Below, piece after piece: positions 12,145 to 23,837 of a stretch of DNA of 64,000 nt. The notes below the pieces were generated by a model. The model worked only from the letters and a program-made list of their open reading frames with translations, did no database searches and was not told the DNA's origin. The stretch is from Euglena gracilis. Lineage: Eukaryota > Euglenida > Euglenophyceae > Euglenales. The stretch lies in contig CP154954.1 in the NCBI GenBank assembly GCA_039621445.1, positions 25,184,954-25,248,953 on the forward strand, in the 5' to 3' direction. Numbering within the stretch: the first letter of the stretch is position 1; every line of letters begins with the position of its first letter. The position numbers were made by a program, and so were the translations under genes.

Positions 12145-12221
12145 CACAAATAATCACGAATAATCACGAATAATCACGAATAATCACGAATAATCACGAA
12201 TAATCACGAATAATCACGAAT
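12145..12221 (+). repeat. 10-bp minisatellite, 7 copies (unit 4)
   Basis: Seven perfect decamers of the same motif. Confidence 0.95.
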
Positions 12222-14191
12222 GAGAAAGATGGCGGTCCCAACCACGAATGGGAGGGAAACCCTGCAGTAACAAGGTTTCTGTGCCCAGAGTTGATTCCAT
12301 TCTCCAATCTGTGGAATTTTCAGTTTACGGGAACCCGTGAAGATGTTTTCAAGTCACCCCAGCCAGTGTTTTTGGGGAACACTGCCACAGCTTGGCACCA
12401 GCACCATACCGACATGGGCAACATGGGTTATGTTCTGTTCCAACAGAACATAGGGACCATGGCAAGAAGGGATACACTGCCCACGCCAAATAATTTTGAA
12501 AAGCAATTTTACGGAAAACCGTGAGCATGTTCAGTCGCTGCATTGGACATATGTGTTAAGGGTTGGGACAAAAAGGCCACCAGTCTGACTCCAGGGGTTG
12601 GGTACAAGGTTCAGGTCCCATTCACAAACAAGAGGGGTGCGGCAGAAGTTTACAGGAAACCGTAAACCACTTCACGTTCACGGTTTTCCGTAAACTTCTG
12701 TTTTTGCATGTTTACGGAAAACCGTAAGTCACCTTCGCCGCACAACCTTGTTTTGGGGCCCCCAAACGTTCATGGGAACCTGTACAGTATCGGAGGGGTG
12801 TATTAATACCAGAACTATTTCGGAACACCCCGGGACCCACAAATTTCCCGGGATTTTTTTCAGGGCAAAATCTGAAATATCGGGCCAAATCGGGCGTTTT
12901 TCGGGTGAGCAGACAACGTGGGCTAGGAAAGGGCCGGGAATTGAAAAAGACTGCATAGTTTAGGCTGTCAAGCTTTCATTTACACTTTTCTGTGTTTCTT
13001 TGCGCAATTTTGCAAAGGGAAACAGTTTTTTTGGGGGGGTTTGGGTCCAGGGTTTTGAATGTACGCTGGCATCCATGTGTGGATATTCACCAGGGGTTTT
13101 CTTAAGCCGGAGGGGACCCCATCCCCGGGGGGGGGGTCCAGCCAGCCAGCAGCTCAATTCCAGCCAGCAGCTCAAATTCGGGCTGGGAGCCCCCCTTGGG
13201 GGGGGTTGAGTGAAGTAAAGTTGGGTTCAGCCCTTCCGGAAGCCGGGCCAGCCGGCCGAAGGCCAGTCCTGCCAGCCGCAAGCTGGCCAGCCAACTGGGC
13301 TGCCCAGCTCACCTATCCCTGCGTTTTTTCCTCTCATCACAGCTTCCTCCATCACAGCCCTCCAGGCTTGATCTTGCTCCATCCATCAAAATGTCGAGAA
13401 GGCAACCATGTTTTTAGATTTTTTTTTCATCGATCCTGCCCAGCCCAGCCCAGGGTTTGATATAAGGAGGGCGTACATGGCTTAGGTGGGGGGTGTCCCC
13501 CCCCCCCCCCCTCCTGGCCCGCAGGGGGGGTCCGGACCACCCCCCCACCTGTCCTTATATCGAACCCTGGCCCAGCCCCCTCCAGCCCCGGACCCCCCCC
13601 CCCCCCCCTATACCCCCGGGGGGGGGGTCCAGCCAGCAGCTCGTTTCCAGCCAGCAGCCTTTTGGCCAGCCGTAGGCTGGACCCCCGGGGGGTCCTTAAA
13701 ATCTTCATCCCGATCGTCCCGACCCTCACGTTTTTCTGGGGTGAGCCCAGAGGAAATGCTAAAGTTTGGTGTTTTTTGTCCCTCCAAAACATGGCACCAG
13801 GCCTTGATTTCCCCCTGGTTTGACCCAGGGAAACAAGCAAACATGCAGGAAACCGCCTCGTCCTGCCCCTTGCAAACAACTGCATTTGTCAGCTGGTACA
13901 CTCCTTTCGTAACTGACTTCAAAAACCTCCACAGGGTGCTGTGGGCCATCAAAGATAGCAAGCAAAGGAATAGGGCCTCCAGAGCATTAAAATAGATTGG
14001 TAGAGAATTCTGAAGAATATTGTGAGCAAAAGGGTGAAGGACACAGAAAGCTTTCCACCAGTTACCGGATGAGCTGTCTGGCAGATAACCCCCATAATAT
14101 TATTAAACAGCAATTTTACCCGGAATCATGTTCCGTCGTTGCATCGGACATATGGGCGAGATGCCAGCATGAGGGTGAAGCAGCCCGCAGC

Positions 14192-14450
14192 GGTCGCCAG
14201 ATGCTTGGCCCGGGCCCCCTGTCGTACGGCTGGGGTGGTTGTCAGGCATGGGGTTGGATGGGGGGAGGGGGTAACACGCCCCCTACCCCCGCAGAAGTCC
14301 CCAAACGTTTGCAGGAAGCTGTAAAGAATCGGCGCAAAATCGGGCATTTTCCGGGTGGGCAGACAACACGGGCAGGTCGTTGCCGTGTGTTATTTCTGAA
14401 AATGTTGAATTGGGTTGGTGAGATCTCCCCCTCCTGCCCCTTTCCAGCGG
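14192..14450. other. Right flank of the array with a diverged unit fragment
   Basis: Unique sequence follows the array edge. From about 14297 to 14380 it resembles 2228-2405 of the unit: ccccaaacgtt, then a segment close to aaatcgggc-ttttcgggtg and gcagacaac-cgggc. No gene is supported. Confidence 0.45.
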
Positions 14451-14690
14451 TCCGCAGCACCAGTCGCATCGTCTACGAGCTGGCCGCGTGCACAGCGATT
14501 TCAGCGACGGATGTGTCATCCCCGGCCGGGATGCTGCGGGTGGCGTCCCTCCCCTGCCTGTGGGAAGCGGTCTGTGGTTGTTGGCCCGCCCCAGGCCGCC
14601 CCCGGGGCTCTGCACCTCCTCCGGGCGGCAGAGCATCGCGAATGGGCAGCTTCTCATCGCGCCGCATCACGTGCAGTATTTCCTCCATCG
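14450..14690 (-). CDS. GC-rich exon-like island, unknown product (minus strand)
   Basis: On the minus strand a good 3' splice site (cccgcaaacag, ending about 14684) is followed by ACGATGGAG, and the frame stays open for 71 codons (MEEILHVMRRDEKLPIRDAL...) to a TAG. Twelve bases past the stop it continues with MRLVLRTAGKG. A second locus, at 42370-42464 on the minus strand, has the same layout: CAG|ACAATGGAG at its start and ATGAGGTCGGTGCTGCGGACC at its end. Two matching ends suggest related exons of an unknown gene family. I cannot name a product, and the stop may mean this copy is broken or that a further intron (gtgcag...ggccag) is removed. Confidence 0.35.
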
Positions 14691-14999
14691 TCTGTTTGCG
14701 GGAGTCACAGGTTGGTTGCCTTCGGGGTTTTGGTTTTGAATTGGGCGGAGGTCAGGCGTCTGGCGTTATGGGCACGAGCTCGTGTGCTGCGGTGTCTTTT
14801 GCCAGGGCGACCTCTGATGATGGAAAGTGTTCTGCCGACTCCCAACCGCCAGCTCTGTCCCTCAATCATTTCCCTCCCCCTGCCCGTGAACAAGCGCTGT
14901 GGTTGCTCCTGCGATGAATGTTGAACTCCCTTTTGGCAAACGTGTTTCGGCTCCCCCCCAGGGTTTGCTGAAATTGCATTTTGGCTCGACTTTGGAGGG

Positions 15000-17900
15000 T
15001 AAAGTTTTTCGGCCCAGTGCAACCCCCAACCTGCCATTAAAGTTACCTGCCCCCATGAAGAATGTCTCCATCCGGTAATTTTGCACAATGCCAAGCTACT
15101 GCATGCATTGTTTCTTATTTCCCCTGACATTTACACACAAATCCGGCACACCAACTTTGCAAGTCGGCACACAACGAGGAATTCCCCCCCCCCCCTGCAC
15201 ACCGACCAGTTTCCCATAGCTTCCAACCAGGGGGGGTCATACATCCCACCCGAAATTAAACGTCCTTCCATGTTCTCGTCGGACTTGAGGTGGGAGGGCA
15301 GGGGGCCTGGGGGGGATGCGAACTGCATGATCCCGCATGATCCCGCATAATCTCACACAATACCGCATAACTTGATTTTTGGGAAAATCTAAAAAATAAA
15401 AGCCCCAGAAAAGCTCCTTAAACAGCTCCTTTCTGTTTCAGGGAACATTTTGAATCATTTTTGGATCATTTTCTGCATTCTTTTCCCCACAGAATTATGA
15501 TTGGGCATTATGCAGAGGTGAAAATTTTGACCGCATGATCCCCCGTTATCCTGCATCCTCCTGGACTGACTCCAGAAAAATTTCATCAGACCGAGGTGCC
15601 CAAGGTGCTTTTTTATGTAAATTAAGTCTTCTTAATTTGCATAAAAAAGATAGTTTACATCTTCTTAAAGTTGGTCCTCAGAGAGGCAGGGATGCATGGG
15701 ACATTTTCACCTCTTGGCCAGAAAAGCTAACCCAGCTGGATTTGCGCTGCAGCCAGCTGGACCCACCTGTCCAGATCCCCATCTCCTGGGTGGGGGGGGG
15801 CAAGGTATCAGACCCACCACCCACGGGAACCACACCGACCAATTAAGGTAAGTGTATGTCCCCACAGCGCTGGAATTACACCAGAGTTGCTCACCCTGCC
15901 AGGGGAGCAACACAAGAGCACTGGTGTAAGGGGTCCCTGGCCACTGACCACACAAACTGGGCCAGAAGCGAAGTTAGCGCCGGCCATAAACAGACAAGGA
16001 GCCTCAGTGCAACTCAGCTTGGAAAAATGCACAAAATCTGAGAGAAAAGGCACAAAAATCACGAAAACAAAAAAAAACTCAAAAGAAATGCAAAAATGGC
16101 ACCGTATCTAAAGAAATCAAATGAAAATACAAAGAAAACTTCATTTCAAAAAATCGAAAATAAAAAAACCCACAAAATAGACAAAAAAAGTGTGAAAAAT
16201 TGGGGCAATTACACAAAAAAAATGTGAAAAAATGCGAAAAATGCGAAAAAATGGGCTGTGCATCCCCCCCCATCCATCCTTTTTCTTTTGAAAAAGAACG
16301 ACTGTGCAAAATTGCAAATGAAATGCAAAAAAATCGGCTAAAATGCAAGCATTTTCGTTTTAGTGTAATATTTTCAACAAAACGCACAGTCAATTCCAAA
16401 GATTTCGAGACAAAGTGCCCACAGATTTACGGGAAAATGCAAACATGTGGGGTGGGTGAGGTCAGCATTAAATGCAAGAACACATGCTAACCTCCCTTCT
16501 CAAGACCATGAAACGTTGAACGTTGCAAAATCAACAAATAATAAATCAAACCATGGATATGCAGAAGTCCTAAAAATACGAAAAAGTCAAACAATTAATT
16601 TAAAATACACCCCAAACAAATTTTTTCAGTTGTTTAAATTTGAATTTGTGTTGAAAGGCTTTTTATTTATCATTTTCAGCAGTATTTTTCAGGTTTGGTT
16701 GTTTTCTTCAGGTTTGGTCTTCGGCATGAGAAGAACAAGCCCTCTGGGATGCTGTAAACCATTTGAATTAAATTAAGTATCATTTTTCTGGAAAAACTTC
16801 AGCCACGTGGAAAAACAAAAAATTGGTCTCTGAAATCTGGGGAGGGGTGGTTTGCAGGGCTTCCCATCAGGGAACACTTTAAAGGCCAGGCTTGTGCATT
16901 TGTCCTCCCCCTGGTGGATCTGTAGCATTTTGTGTTTGTGAGGTTTTTACCATTGAGCAAACAGAGAAGGATGGAAAGCAATTTTTAGGAATTAGTGCAA
17001 TTTTTTTTGAATGTAGTGCAAAAAGAATACCAGCTCTGGGCAAATGTGTTTGAGGGCTCTCTGTTTAAAATGTGAACGTTTTTGGCAATGTTTTTTCGCC
17101 ATCTGCAAGCTTTTCAGGAATAAAGCCCGAGATAGGCCCAGGAGTCAGCAGGGATAGAGCCATCTCCAGTCCAATCTCCCATTCTTTTGGTATAATTCCT
17201 CATAGCCCTGTTTGAGACCAATTTGTGTTAATTTGTTTCATTTTTGAGCCATTTTGTGTCAATTCAGCTTAATTTCATTCAGATTGGGTCAAGCAGGCCG
17301 TTTTTGGTCTTCTTTTGGGCTGTTCTGCGCCGTCTTGGGCCATTTTTTTGGGGGGGCACCTTGGTCCAGTATTTCAGGTCAAAGTCCTGGTTTGCAACCT
17401 TACATGAAGCCAAACAACAGCAATTTTGTTCACTTTCACTCCGCATTATTTCGCATAATCCCGCATAATTACCGTATGATTACCTAATCCCGAATAATTT
17501 TTGAAATAAATCTGCCCCCTCGCAATCCATGGCCCACCCCGTCATGCAACTGCCCCCCCCCCCTCCTGTGAGGCATTGCCATACACATGTGCACATGCCA
17601 GGGGTTTTTCCGGGGTGTTAAACCCATCCTCTCTCTCATCCACTTCACACCCAGGCTTTCCAAATATCCAAATAGCACTCCAATGCTGCTGAGTGCTCAC
17701 ACAGGCCCGGCAGCGCAGGTTCAGTGGTACGTACACGCTTTGCTTCCCATTGGGTTATGGGATGCCGTTTAGGGAGGCATCGCCATCAAGCCGGCTGACC
17801 CGGCAACACACGGTGCGAAACAAGGCAATTCCAGGGGGCGGGCGGCGAACGGCAAAGGGGTTGCTGTGGGGACTGGGCACACAGCGTGCTCAGGGGGAGT

Positions 17901-18480
17901 CCCTCCACCAGCTCCCTGCCCCTAGCACCCCCCCCCCCGGGCGGGTTGGTGCTAGGGGCAGGCACCCCATAGCACCCCTGCTGACCCCCGGGGGGGGGGG
18001 TAGGGTTTCCGGGACGGGTTGGGCAGGCACCCCTGTCTGGTGACCAATCCCGTTTTCCTTACCCCCCACCCGGCCCTGGGAACCCCGGGCTGCCCCCCCC
18101 GAACCCTGAATTCCCTGACAAGTTTTCACACAACGATCGCCCAGGGGGATGCCATTCAGGTGGATTGGAGTGCCGTTTGGAAAGCCTGGGGGTCAGTGAG
18201 AAGGCTGCCAACTTCGGATGAGCCCCAGGCCTGATGCATGGATTTCCTGGTTCTACAAAGGAGGGGAGAGAGGATGTGTTGACCGCAGGAAAACGCCTGT
18301 GCGCGCACATGGCATCTGTGCTCACTGGGGAGACGCCTTGTACCTCAGCATTACCCCCACTGAATGTCCATTTGGTGGGGGGGGGCGTCTTGTCACAGAA
18401 AAGAAAAGAAGAGTCCTGACCGCCCAATGGCCACTCCATGAACCCAGTTGGTCCCTGGTCCTGCTTCGTGTTCCCCCTCC
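15000..18480. other. Non-genic stretch: A-rich tract, hairpins, degenerate decamers
   Basis: No convincing exon is seen. Contents: decamers of cccgcataat type at 15325-15372 and 17445-17500; a strong hairpin at 15609-15648; an A-rich degenerate tract at 16020-16480; a 14-base perfect inverted repeat (ctgcccctagcacc) flanking a C/G run near 17917-17962; and several C or G runs. Confidence 0.6.
15609..15648. repeat. AT-rich hairpin, 17-bp stem
   Basis: Arms 15609-15625 and 15632-15648 pair at 16 of 17 positions around the 6-base loop gtcttc. The 3' arm ends in AAAAAA. It could be a small insertion footprint or an RNA hairpin; nothing nearby decides. Confidence 0.6.
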
Positions 18481-18491
18481 CGCCCCTGCAG

Positions 18492-19247
18492 CGGCACCGA
18501 ATGGGCTGCGCCTCGTCCTGCGTCACCGCGGTGGCCCCGGCGGAGGAGGCCCCGCCGCCCCTCGGCCCCCTGGCCGGGGACGGGCCAGCCGGGGGCCGCC
18601 AGCCCCTCATCCTGCTGGTCCAGAGGGGCGAAGGGGACAGCGCCAAGAGCCCGGGCGGCGAGCCCTGGCGCACAAAGCCCACACGGGGGTCGAAATGACA
18701 CAGAATGCCTTTTACAATTCGGGTTGATTTCGGTTTGCACCCTGCCGCAGGGATATTTCGTGGACCCTCCCCTCCAGGAATTTGTCAGCAGCCCGGTTGG
18801 TGGAAAAAGTTGCCGGTTGTGGATGTTTCCCCGCTGAAGGAAAGACCAACGACACCACCCCCAAAGGGTCCCCAGCAAAAGTGTGGAGCCAGTCTGTATG
18901 CTGCTCCCCAGCCCTGTTCCCCGGTCCCTTGCAGTGACGGGGGAGGCCTCTCCCCATCTCGACAGCGTTACGCTTCTGCGCTGAAACGGCAGCTGATGAA
19001 ACACTACGTGGCCTCGTTCGACCGGCTGGAGCAGGTGGAGGAAGGACACCCCCCTGGCCAGGCGTCAGGGGACGTGATGGTTTTGCGGATATGTGTGAAA
19101 TGAGAGCGTGGCATTTACCGCTGTCTGTCCCAGTTTTGCTGATCTGTTCTGCGTTGGCCTATCTTTGTGGACCAGATCTCTGTGGATCGGCATTTGGGTG
19201 TTCACACTGACCAACTTAACGTTTGTTTGTGTCTGTGCACATGCGTC

Positions 19248-19323
<76 letters not shown>

Positions 19324-22300
19324 CGCGCGTGTGTGTGTGTGCATGCGAGTGTGACATGATGCGTTTCTGCCCTCCTGTGCACGCTCGTGGCTTGCTGGGT
19401 GCCAGAATTTCAGAATCAGGCCAAAGGTGTTTTGTTCAACTGCTCAATGATGATATGAGAGTTCGTCATTGAGTTTTTTGAAAACCTCCATGATACTCCT
19501 TGGACCAAAGTGAAATTTCGATTTTTAAACAAGGTGCCTTTACCTTGCCTCCACGTTGAAGGGGGGGGGCTACCTTTCCTATCGCGACGTGCCCGTTGCC
19601 CCTGTGGCGACGGTGTGTGCCGCTACGCAGGTGTGGGGGTGCCACCCGGTCACCTGCCCCCATCAACCTCCGCGCGTTGTTCGGCGAGGGAGACCCGGCC
19701 GGCATCTCATTGTCCCTGACCGACTCGCATGCCCGGTTGCGCCAACACGCCCCAACGTCCCGCAGCCTGATGTTCAGGGATGCTTCCTCCAGCCGGAGGG
19801 GACTCCCAGCAATTCCGGTTTCGCCATGCACCGCATTGTATGGTGTTGGGAGGACGTACCAGAGTACAAAGAAAAATGCATGAGAGTGCTGCTTCATTGG
19901 AGGTTTGAGCACCCCTCGGGGCTGTGTGGACCGGATAGAGGTGGGGGAGGGTTCCCCAGGGCAGAACGGGAATCGGCCAAACAGCCAGATTGGTGGGTGG
20001 GGGGGTCGACCCCCCCCCACCTCTTCCCGTACTTCCGGGAGCACCAATTTTTGGACCCAAAACCCCATTTTTTCACACCTTCCAAAAGTTTGACATTTTC
20101 TCAAAATGCTGATTTTGAAAGGTTTTTGAAGCAGAAAATGCCATTGAAAGTCCAAAAAAGTTCAACGAGAAAAAAAGTCAGTAAAATTTGATTGTGCCAA
20201 AATTTTGTCCACTTTTTTTTACCTTCGTTTTTTTCACCCCCCCTCCTAAAAAGTACCTGTTTAAAGGACGGAAAATTTTGAGATTTTTTTGAAAAAAAAT
20301 GTGGTTTTCCATAAAAAAATCATGCGTTTTGGGTTCATTTTTCAAAAAAATTTTCTGGCCAAAATCCCCGTTTTTCCGAAATTGGGGAAAATGCTGTGGT
20401 GGGTGGGGGTCGAACCCCCCCCACCTCCCGGGTGGGGGGGGTCGACCCCCCCCCACCAGGCCTTCCCGTTCTGCCCTGGGGTTCCCCCCCATCCCCCCAT
20501 AGTCAACAGGGGACACCCCGCGTGGAAACAGCCTGCGAACACCATCTGGTAGTTGTGGTTCCCACGCAGGAATTCTGGAGGACAAGGATTGGGGTTCATT
20601 CCTTTGGGGGGAAACCGCAGCCCAGCCTGGGAGCTGCTGGCTGGTGGTGAACGGGGCCTCTGGCATAAGAAAACCCCTGTCCCCGGAAACCCCTTAAAAA
20701 ACACCAAAATCCCAAATCCAACAGCCTTTATTCGGCTGGACTTCATTTCAACAGACGTCCAATGTCTGGGCGGGGAGTGAGTCTCCAGCGAGAGTTGTTG
20801 GCTACTGAGATAGGTTGAAACATTTGAGGAAGCTCACAGGAATGCACCATTTGAAAGACCCATTTCCGCAATCTAACACTCCATTTCTACTCAGTTTTGT
20901 CGTATGTGAAAATGCAACCCGAGAGTAAACCACTGCTAAACCAACCGCAGAAATTGGGCTTCAGAAAGCAACCAAAGGCTGGATCTGGGTTCGACATACG
21001 CAGGAACCCCTCCAGTCAAGGGGGTCATTCCTCTCCCCTGTCCTAAACACAGCAAGGTCCTCCCCCATCAACGCACATTCCCTGAACATTGGCGTGCCTT
21101 GGACAAGGGAGGGGAGGTGAGGGTCACCCCCAAACCTAAAGAAGGTGTGTTTGGGTACAGCGGTGACTGTTTAATTGACATCAAATCTTTGAGGAGTGAG
21201 ATGGAGCACAGAAAAGTCAAATTTTTCTACTATACATTTCTCTACTATACATTTCTTTGCTGCAAAGTATTTAGCAATTTTGACACAAATTTGCTCTCAA
21301 AGGGCCAAAATCGCGCTTTGGGCAGATTTGGGTCAGAGAATGATTCATTTGTTCTGGTCGTTTATGCCCACCGTGCTTTGGGGTGATCCGTCCCCAGGTC
21401 CCAACTGACAAACCTGCATTTTTAGGGACCACACCCATTAATTTCATAATTTCATCAGCACCACATCCTAATTTCATGCTTTCGGGTTTTGGGAGCCCAG
21501 TGTTGTGATTGTCCCGGTTACATCACTTGCTCAGTTCTCAGGACAATTCCTTGGACCTGATATCGACCCCAGGAATTGGAATTGTGGGGGCTGGGGCTGT
21601 GGCAGGGTTTGCCAAGGTGGAAGTCACAAGAAAGGGGGCACCCTCCCTTGACCGCAGGGGGTTCAGGTTTCCCGGACCATCCAAAAGGTCAACGCCTTCC
21701 CTCTGGTGACCCTGCTTTGAATTTTGACAATTTGGCCAACCCTTGCCCCAGGATTCCCAAAATTCCATTTTGGGTGCAACATGGGGGAATACAGCTTTCA
21801 GTCCGGCTCTTTGAGCCAGGATGAAAATAGTAAAACCCCCCAAATAACACCCCCCCCCCGGTGTGTTATTTGGGCACCCGAGCTGGGGTCCCAGGGTGTT
21901 ATTTGGGGGGGTTATTTTTATATGGAAAACCAAAGGAAAACAGGGGTGTGTGTTATTTGGGCGCTCGAGATCGGCCCCCCCTAGGGGGGGTGTGTTATTT
22001 GGGGGGGTGTTGGATTCCGATCCCCAGGGTACTCTCCCGGCGCTTTTGGAAAATCCCCTGCTGCTGACGCCAGCGACCACCAACATGGAGGGGCCTGCAT
22101 CTTACCCGCCATTTCTCTCGAAGGCTGTCGCTATGACCTCTGCTGCCCCCCCCCCCCAAATAAGACCCTCTTCTATGTCGATCGAGCAAAATCCAAAAAT
22201 AAGACCCCCAGCATAAATAATACCCCCCCCCTGCCGGCAGGCTGGCGTGAGGCGCCAGGGAGGTGTGAACATTCCCTGAAACATCACCAAAAACCCCAAT

Positions 22301-23594
22301 TTCTCAAGAATGATGCAATTTCAAAACGTTTCGTCTTTTGAGTTCCATAAATCATGGTAAATGCCAATATGTAATAATTAACACGTGGCGCGAAGCGCTG
22401 AAGAAAGAAAGTTTTTCAATGTTTTTTTTGGGTACATGAAAAATGATGCTTTTTTGGGCCCAGGTCGGTCAGAAAAATCCAAAATAGGACCCCCCAACCC
22501 CCCCCCCCCCTGGAGGTTTCCAGCAATGAACCCAAAAAATTTTGGGGGGGTTAATTGGGCCAATTTCTTTTTGACTTTGGTGTTTTTTTTGCTTTTTCCT
22601 GTGTTTCTTCATGCACAAGAAAGACAAGGATGGTGGTCATTATGGAAACGTATCATTGTTATGCGATGTGAACACTGCAGCCTGAGGTTTTGTGTATGAT
22701 TTCCCTACATGAAAATTCGGCAAAGCTTGGAATGCACTGAAAGGCGGTCATCAACGAAAGGTGTCCAGAACCTCATCTACAGGAAACCCCAGGAAACATT
22801 TTTTACAAATGCTTTCCTCAACGTTTTCCAAACAAAACAAGTTGCACACACAATCTGCAGAATGCATGTCAGCAGGCTGGGGATTAAACCCCCACCCCCA
22901 ACCTTTGGGGCAGAGCCCATTACCTCCCGCCACGACACCTCGGCGTGAGAAGTGGGCTGAACCCCGGCCTCCAACCCGTGCCAGCCGCGTGGCCCGCTTC
23001 CTGCCCCCTCATCCCCCAGGCCATGTCATTGCTTCGACCCTCACCAGGTGACACTCCGCTGTTGGGGGACACCCTCCCTTCACCAAGATGAGGCTCACCA
23101 GAATTTTGTGTGCATCAAACTGGTGACTGTGGCACTTCGATCCAAAGTGTGCAAACTGATTTCCGCGAAGCCAAACAGAGAACGACTGGCTGGTTTTTTT
23201 TCCTTCAAAGTGATGAACATCCCCCTCCCCGAGGGGAGTAAGCAGTGGTGTGCCCCAATGCCGAGCCTGCTGCTCGCCCACCACTGCCGCAGCAGCAGTT
23301 TGGCCTCCTGGGCTTCCCCGCATAGCCCTTCACGACCGCCCTTCAGTGGTCCGGGCCGTTTACCTCCCGCCCCAGCCTCCCCCGGGCCGTGCCCACCACC
23401 CTGCCTGCCCCCTCGCTGGCGCTGTGGGCCTTTGGGCCCCGCCGACACTCTGCCCGCTTGCTGCTGCAGCGTCCAGCGGTTGCATCGCCCCCCCCCCCTC
23501 CAGGACCCCTGCCGCTGTCCCACATCTTCCAGCCAGGTTCGCGATGGTTTTCCCATACCTACCCCCCCCCCCAGGAAACTGTCATGCCCGATAA
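18492..23594 (+). CDS. MGC-family gene, paralogue 1: predicted acylated, disordered protein (5 exons)
   Basis: Model: exons 18492-18688 (ATG at 18501), 18935-19092, 19689-19837, 22914-23047 and 23246-23594 (TAA), 325 codons plus stop. Intron phases are 2, 1, 0, 2, identical to paralogue 2 at 49290-52523. Exon 1 begins nine bases after a CAG acceptor in both genes and encodes MGCASSC, a probable N-myristoylation (Gly2) and palmitoylation (Cys3, Cys7) signal, then Pro/Ala-rich sequence. Exon 2 carries [10 protein letters not shown]...QASG, exon 4 carries [14 protein letters not shown] and H.IASTL, and exon 5 carries [13 protein letters not shown] and ends near VFPYL. No catalytic domain is visible, so a membrane-tethered scaffold or adaptor is inference. 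The weakest parts are exon 3 (limited similarity, GAG acceptor) and the exon 2 donor; a phase-0 donor at 19074 is an alternative. Intron 3 is long (3.1 kb) and repeat-filled. Confidence 0.55.
19251..19342 (+). repeat. (GT)n microsatellite with GCGC interruption
   Basis: About 60 bases of pure GT, then a GC block, then more GT. It lies in intron 2 of MGC paralogue 1. Alternating purine-pyrimidine sequence of this length is a classic Z-DNA former. Confidence 0.95.
19945..20470 (+). repeat. Dispersed repeat family A, copy 1
   Basis: Starts with gggcagaacgggaatcggcc, then the palindrome ggtcgacccccc, ttcccgtacttccgggagcac, gcagaaaatgccattgaaag, and a T-rich part with gtggttttcc and gggttcatttttc, ending in another ggtcgaccccc. 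It aligns over about 500 bases with 36730-37425 and, inverted, over about 190 bases with 48772-48960. It lies in intron 3 of MGC paralogue 1. Confidence 0.85.
20480..22900. other. Remainder of long intron 3 of MGC paralogue 1
   Basis: No exon is supported. It holds C-run hairpins with AAATAA/TTATTT arms (21836-22012 and 22150-22230), a duplicated ctctactatacattt (near 21225-21250), and otherwise unremarkable sequence. Confidence 0.5.
21836..22230. repeat. Cluster of CCAAATAAYACCCC / GGTGTTATTTGG hairpins
   Basis: The motif ccaaataacacc and its complement ggtgttatttgg occur repeatedly beside C or G runs (near 21840, 21858, 21896, 21950 and 21995). Variant aaataagaccc copies follow at 22158-22220. 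A related form, aaataataaacc/ggtttattattt, lies at 24590-24660. Confidence 0.7.
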
Positions 23595-23837
23595 CCTGTC
23601 AGGGTCGCACCCAGGAAATTGTCAGGGTCCCCGGTAACAGCCAACCTGTCATGATAGGAAGTTGTCAGGGTCCCCGGTACTGGCCGGGGGGGGGTAGGTG
23701 CATTTTCCCCGCCTTCTTCCATCTCACAGGGATAGATGGGAAGCCCGTTGGTTTTCAGGTTTTCAGGCAGGTGGCAGGGGCAACCCCCCCTAGAGGACGT
23801 TCCAGACCCCACCTTGATGTGGGACCTGGTTTCCAGA

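Larger units (their letters stand above)
10788..14191 (+). repeat. Tandem 3.5-kb repeat, unit 4 (3'-truncated)
   Basis: Fourth unit, about 100 bases short of a full repeat. Identity stops at cagcccgcagc (14191), where the sequence changes to gtcgccag. It is the most diverged unit, with several private substitutions, for example near 11417, 11767 and 12486, and a small insertion near 11788. This fits an edge repeat that is less well homogenised. Confidence 0.95.

Noticed and set aside
19674-19702. Strong homology between 19674-19702 and 50768-50796 as a coding exon 3 match
   Set aside because: The similarity (cctgcccc.atc.acctc.gc.cgttgtt) lies at the intron end, not in the exon; exon 3 of paralogue 1 is kept only as tentative.
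22860-22925. tRNA-like segment (ggattaaacccccacc...gggg)
   Set aside because: No cloverleaf with proper acceptor, D and T arms could be drawn; it precedes exon 4 of MGC paralogue 1.
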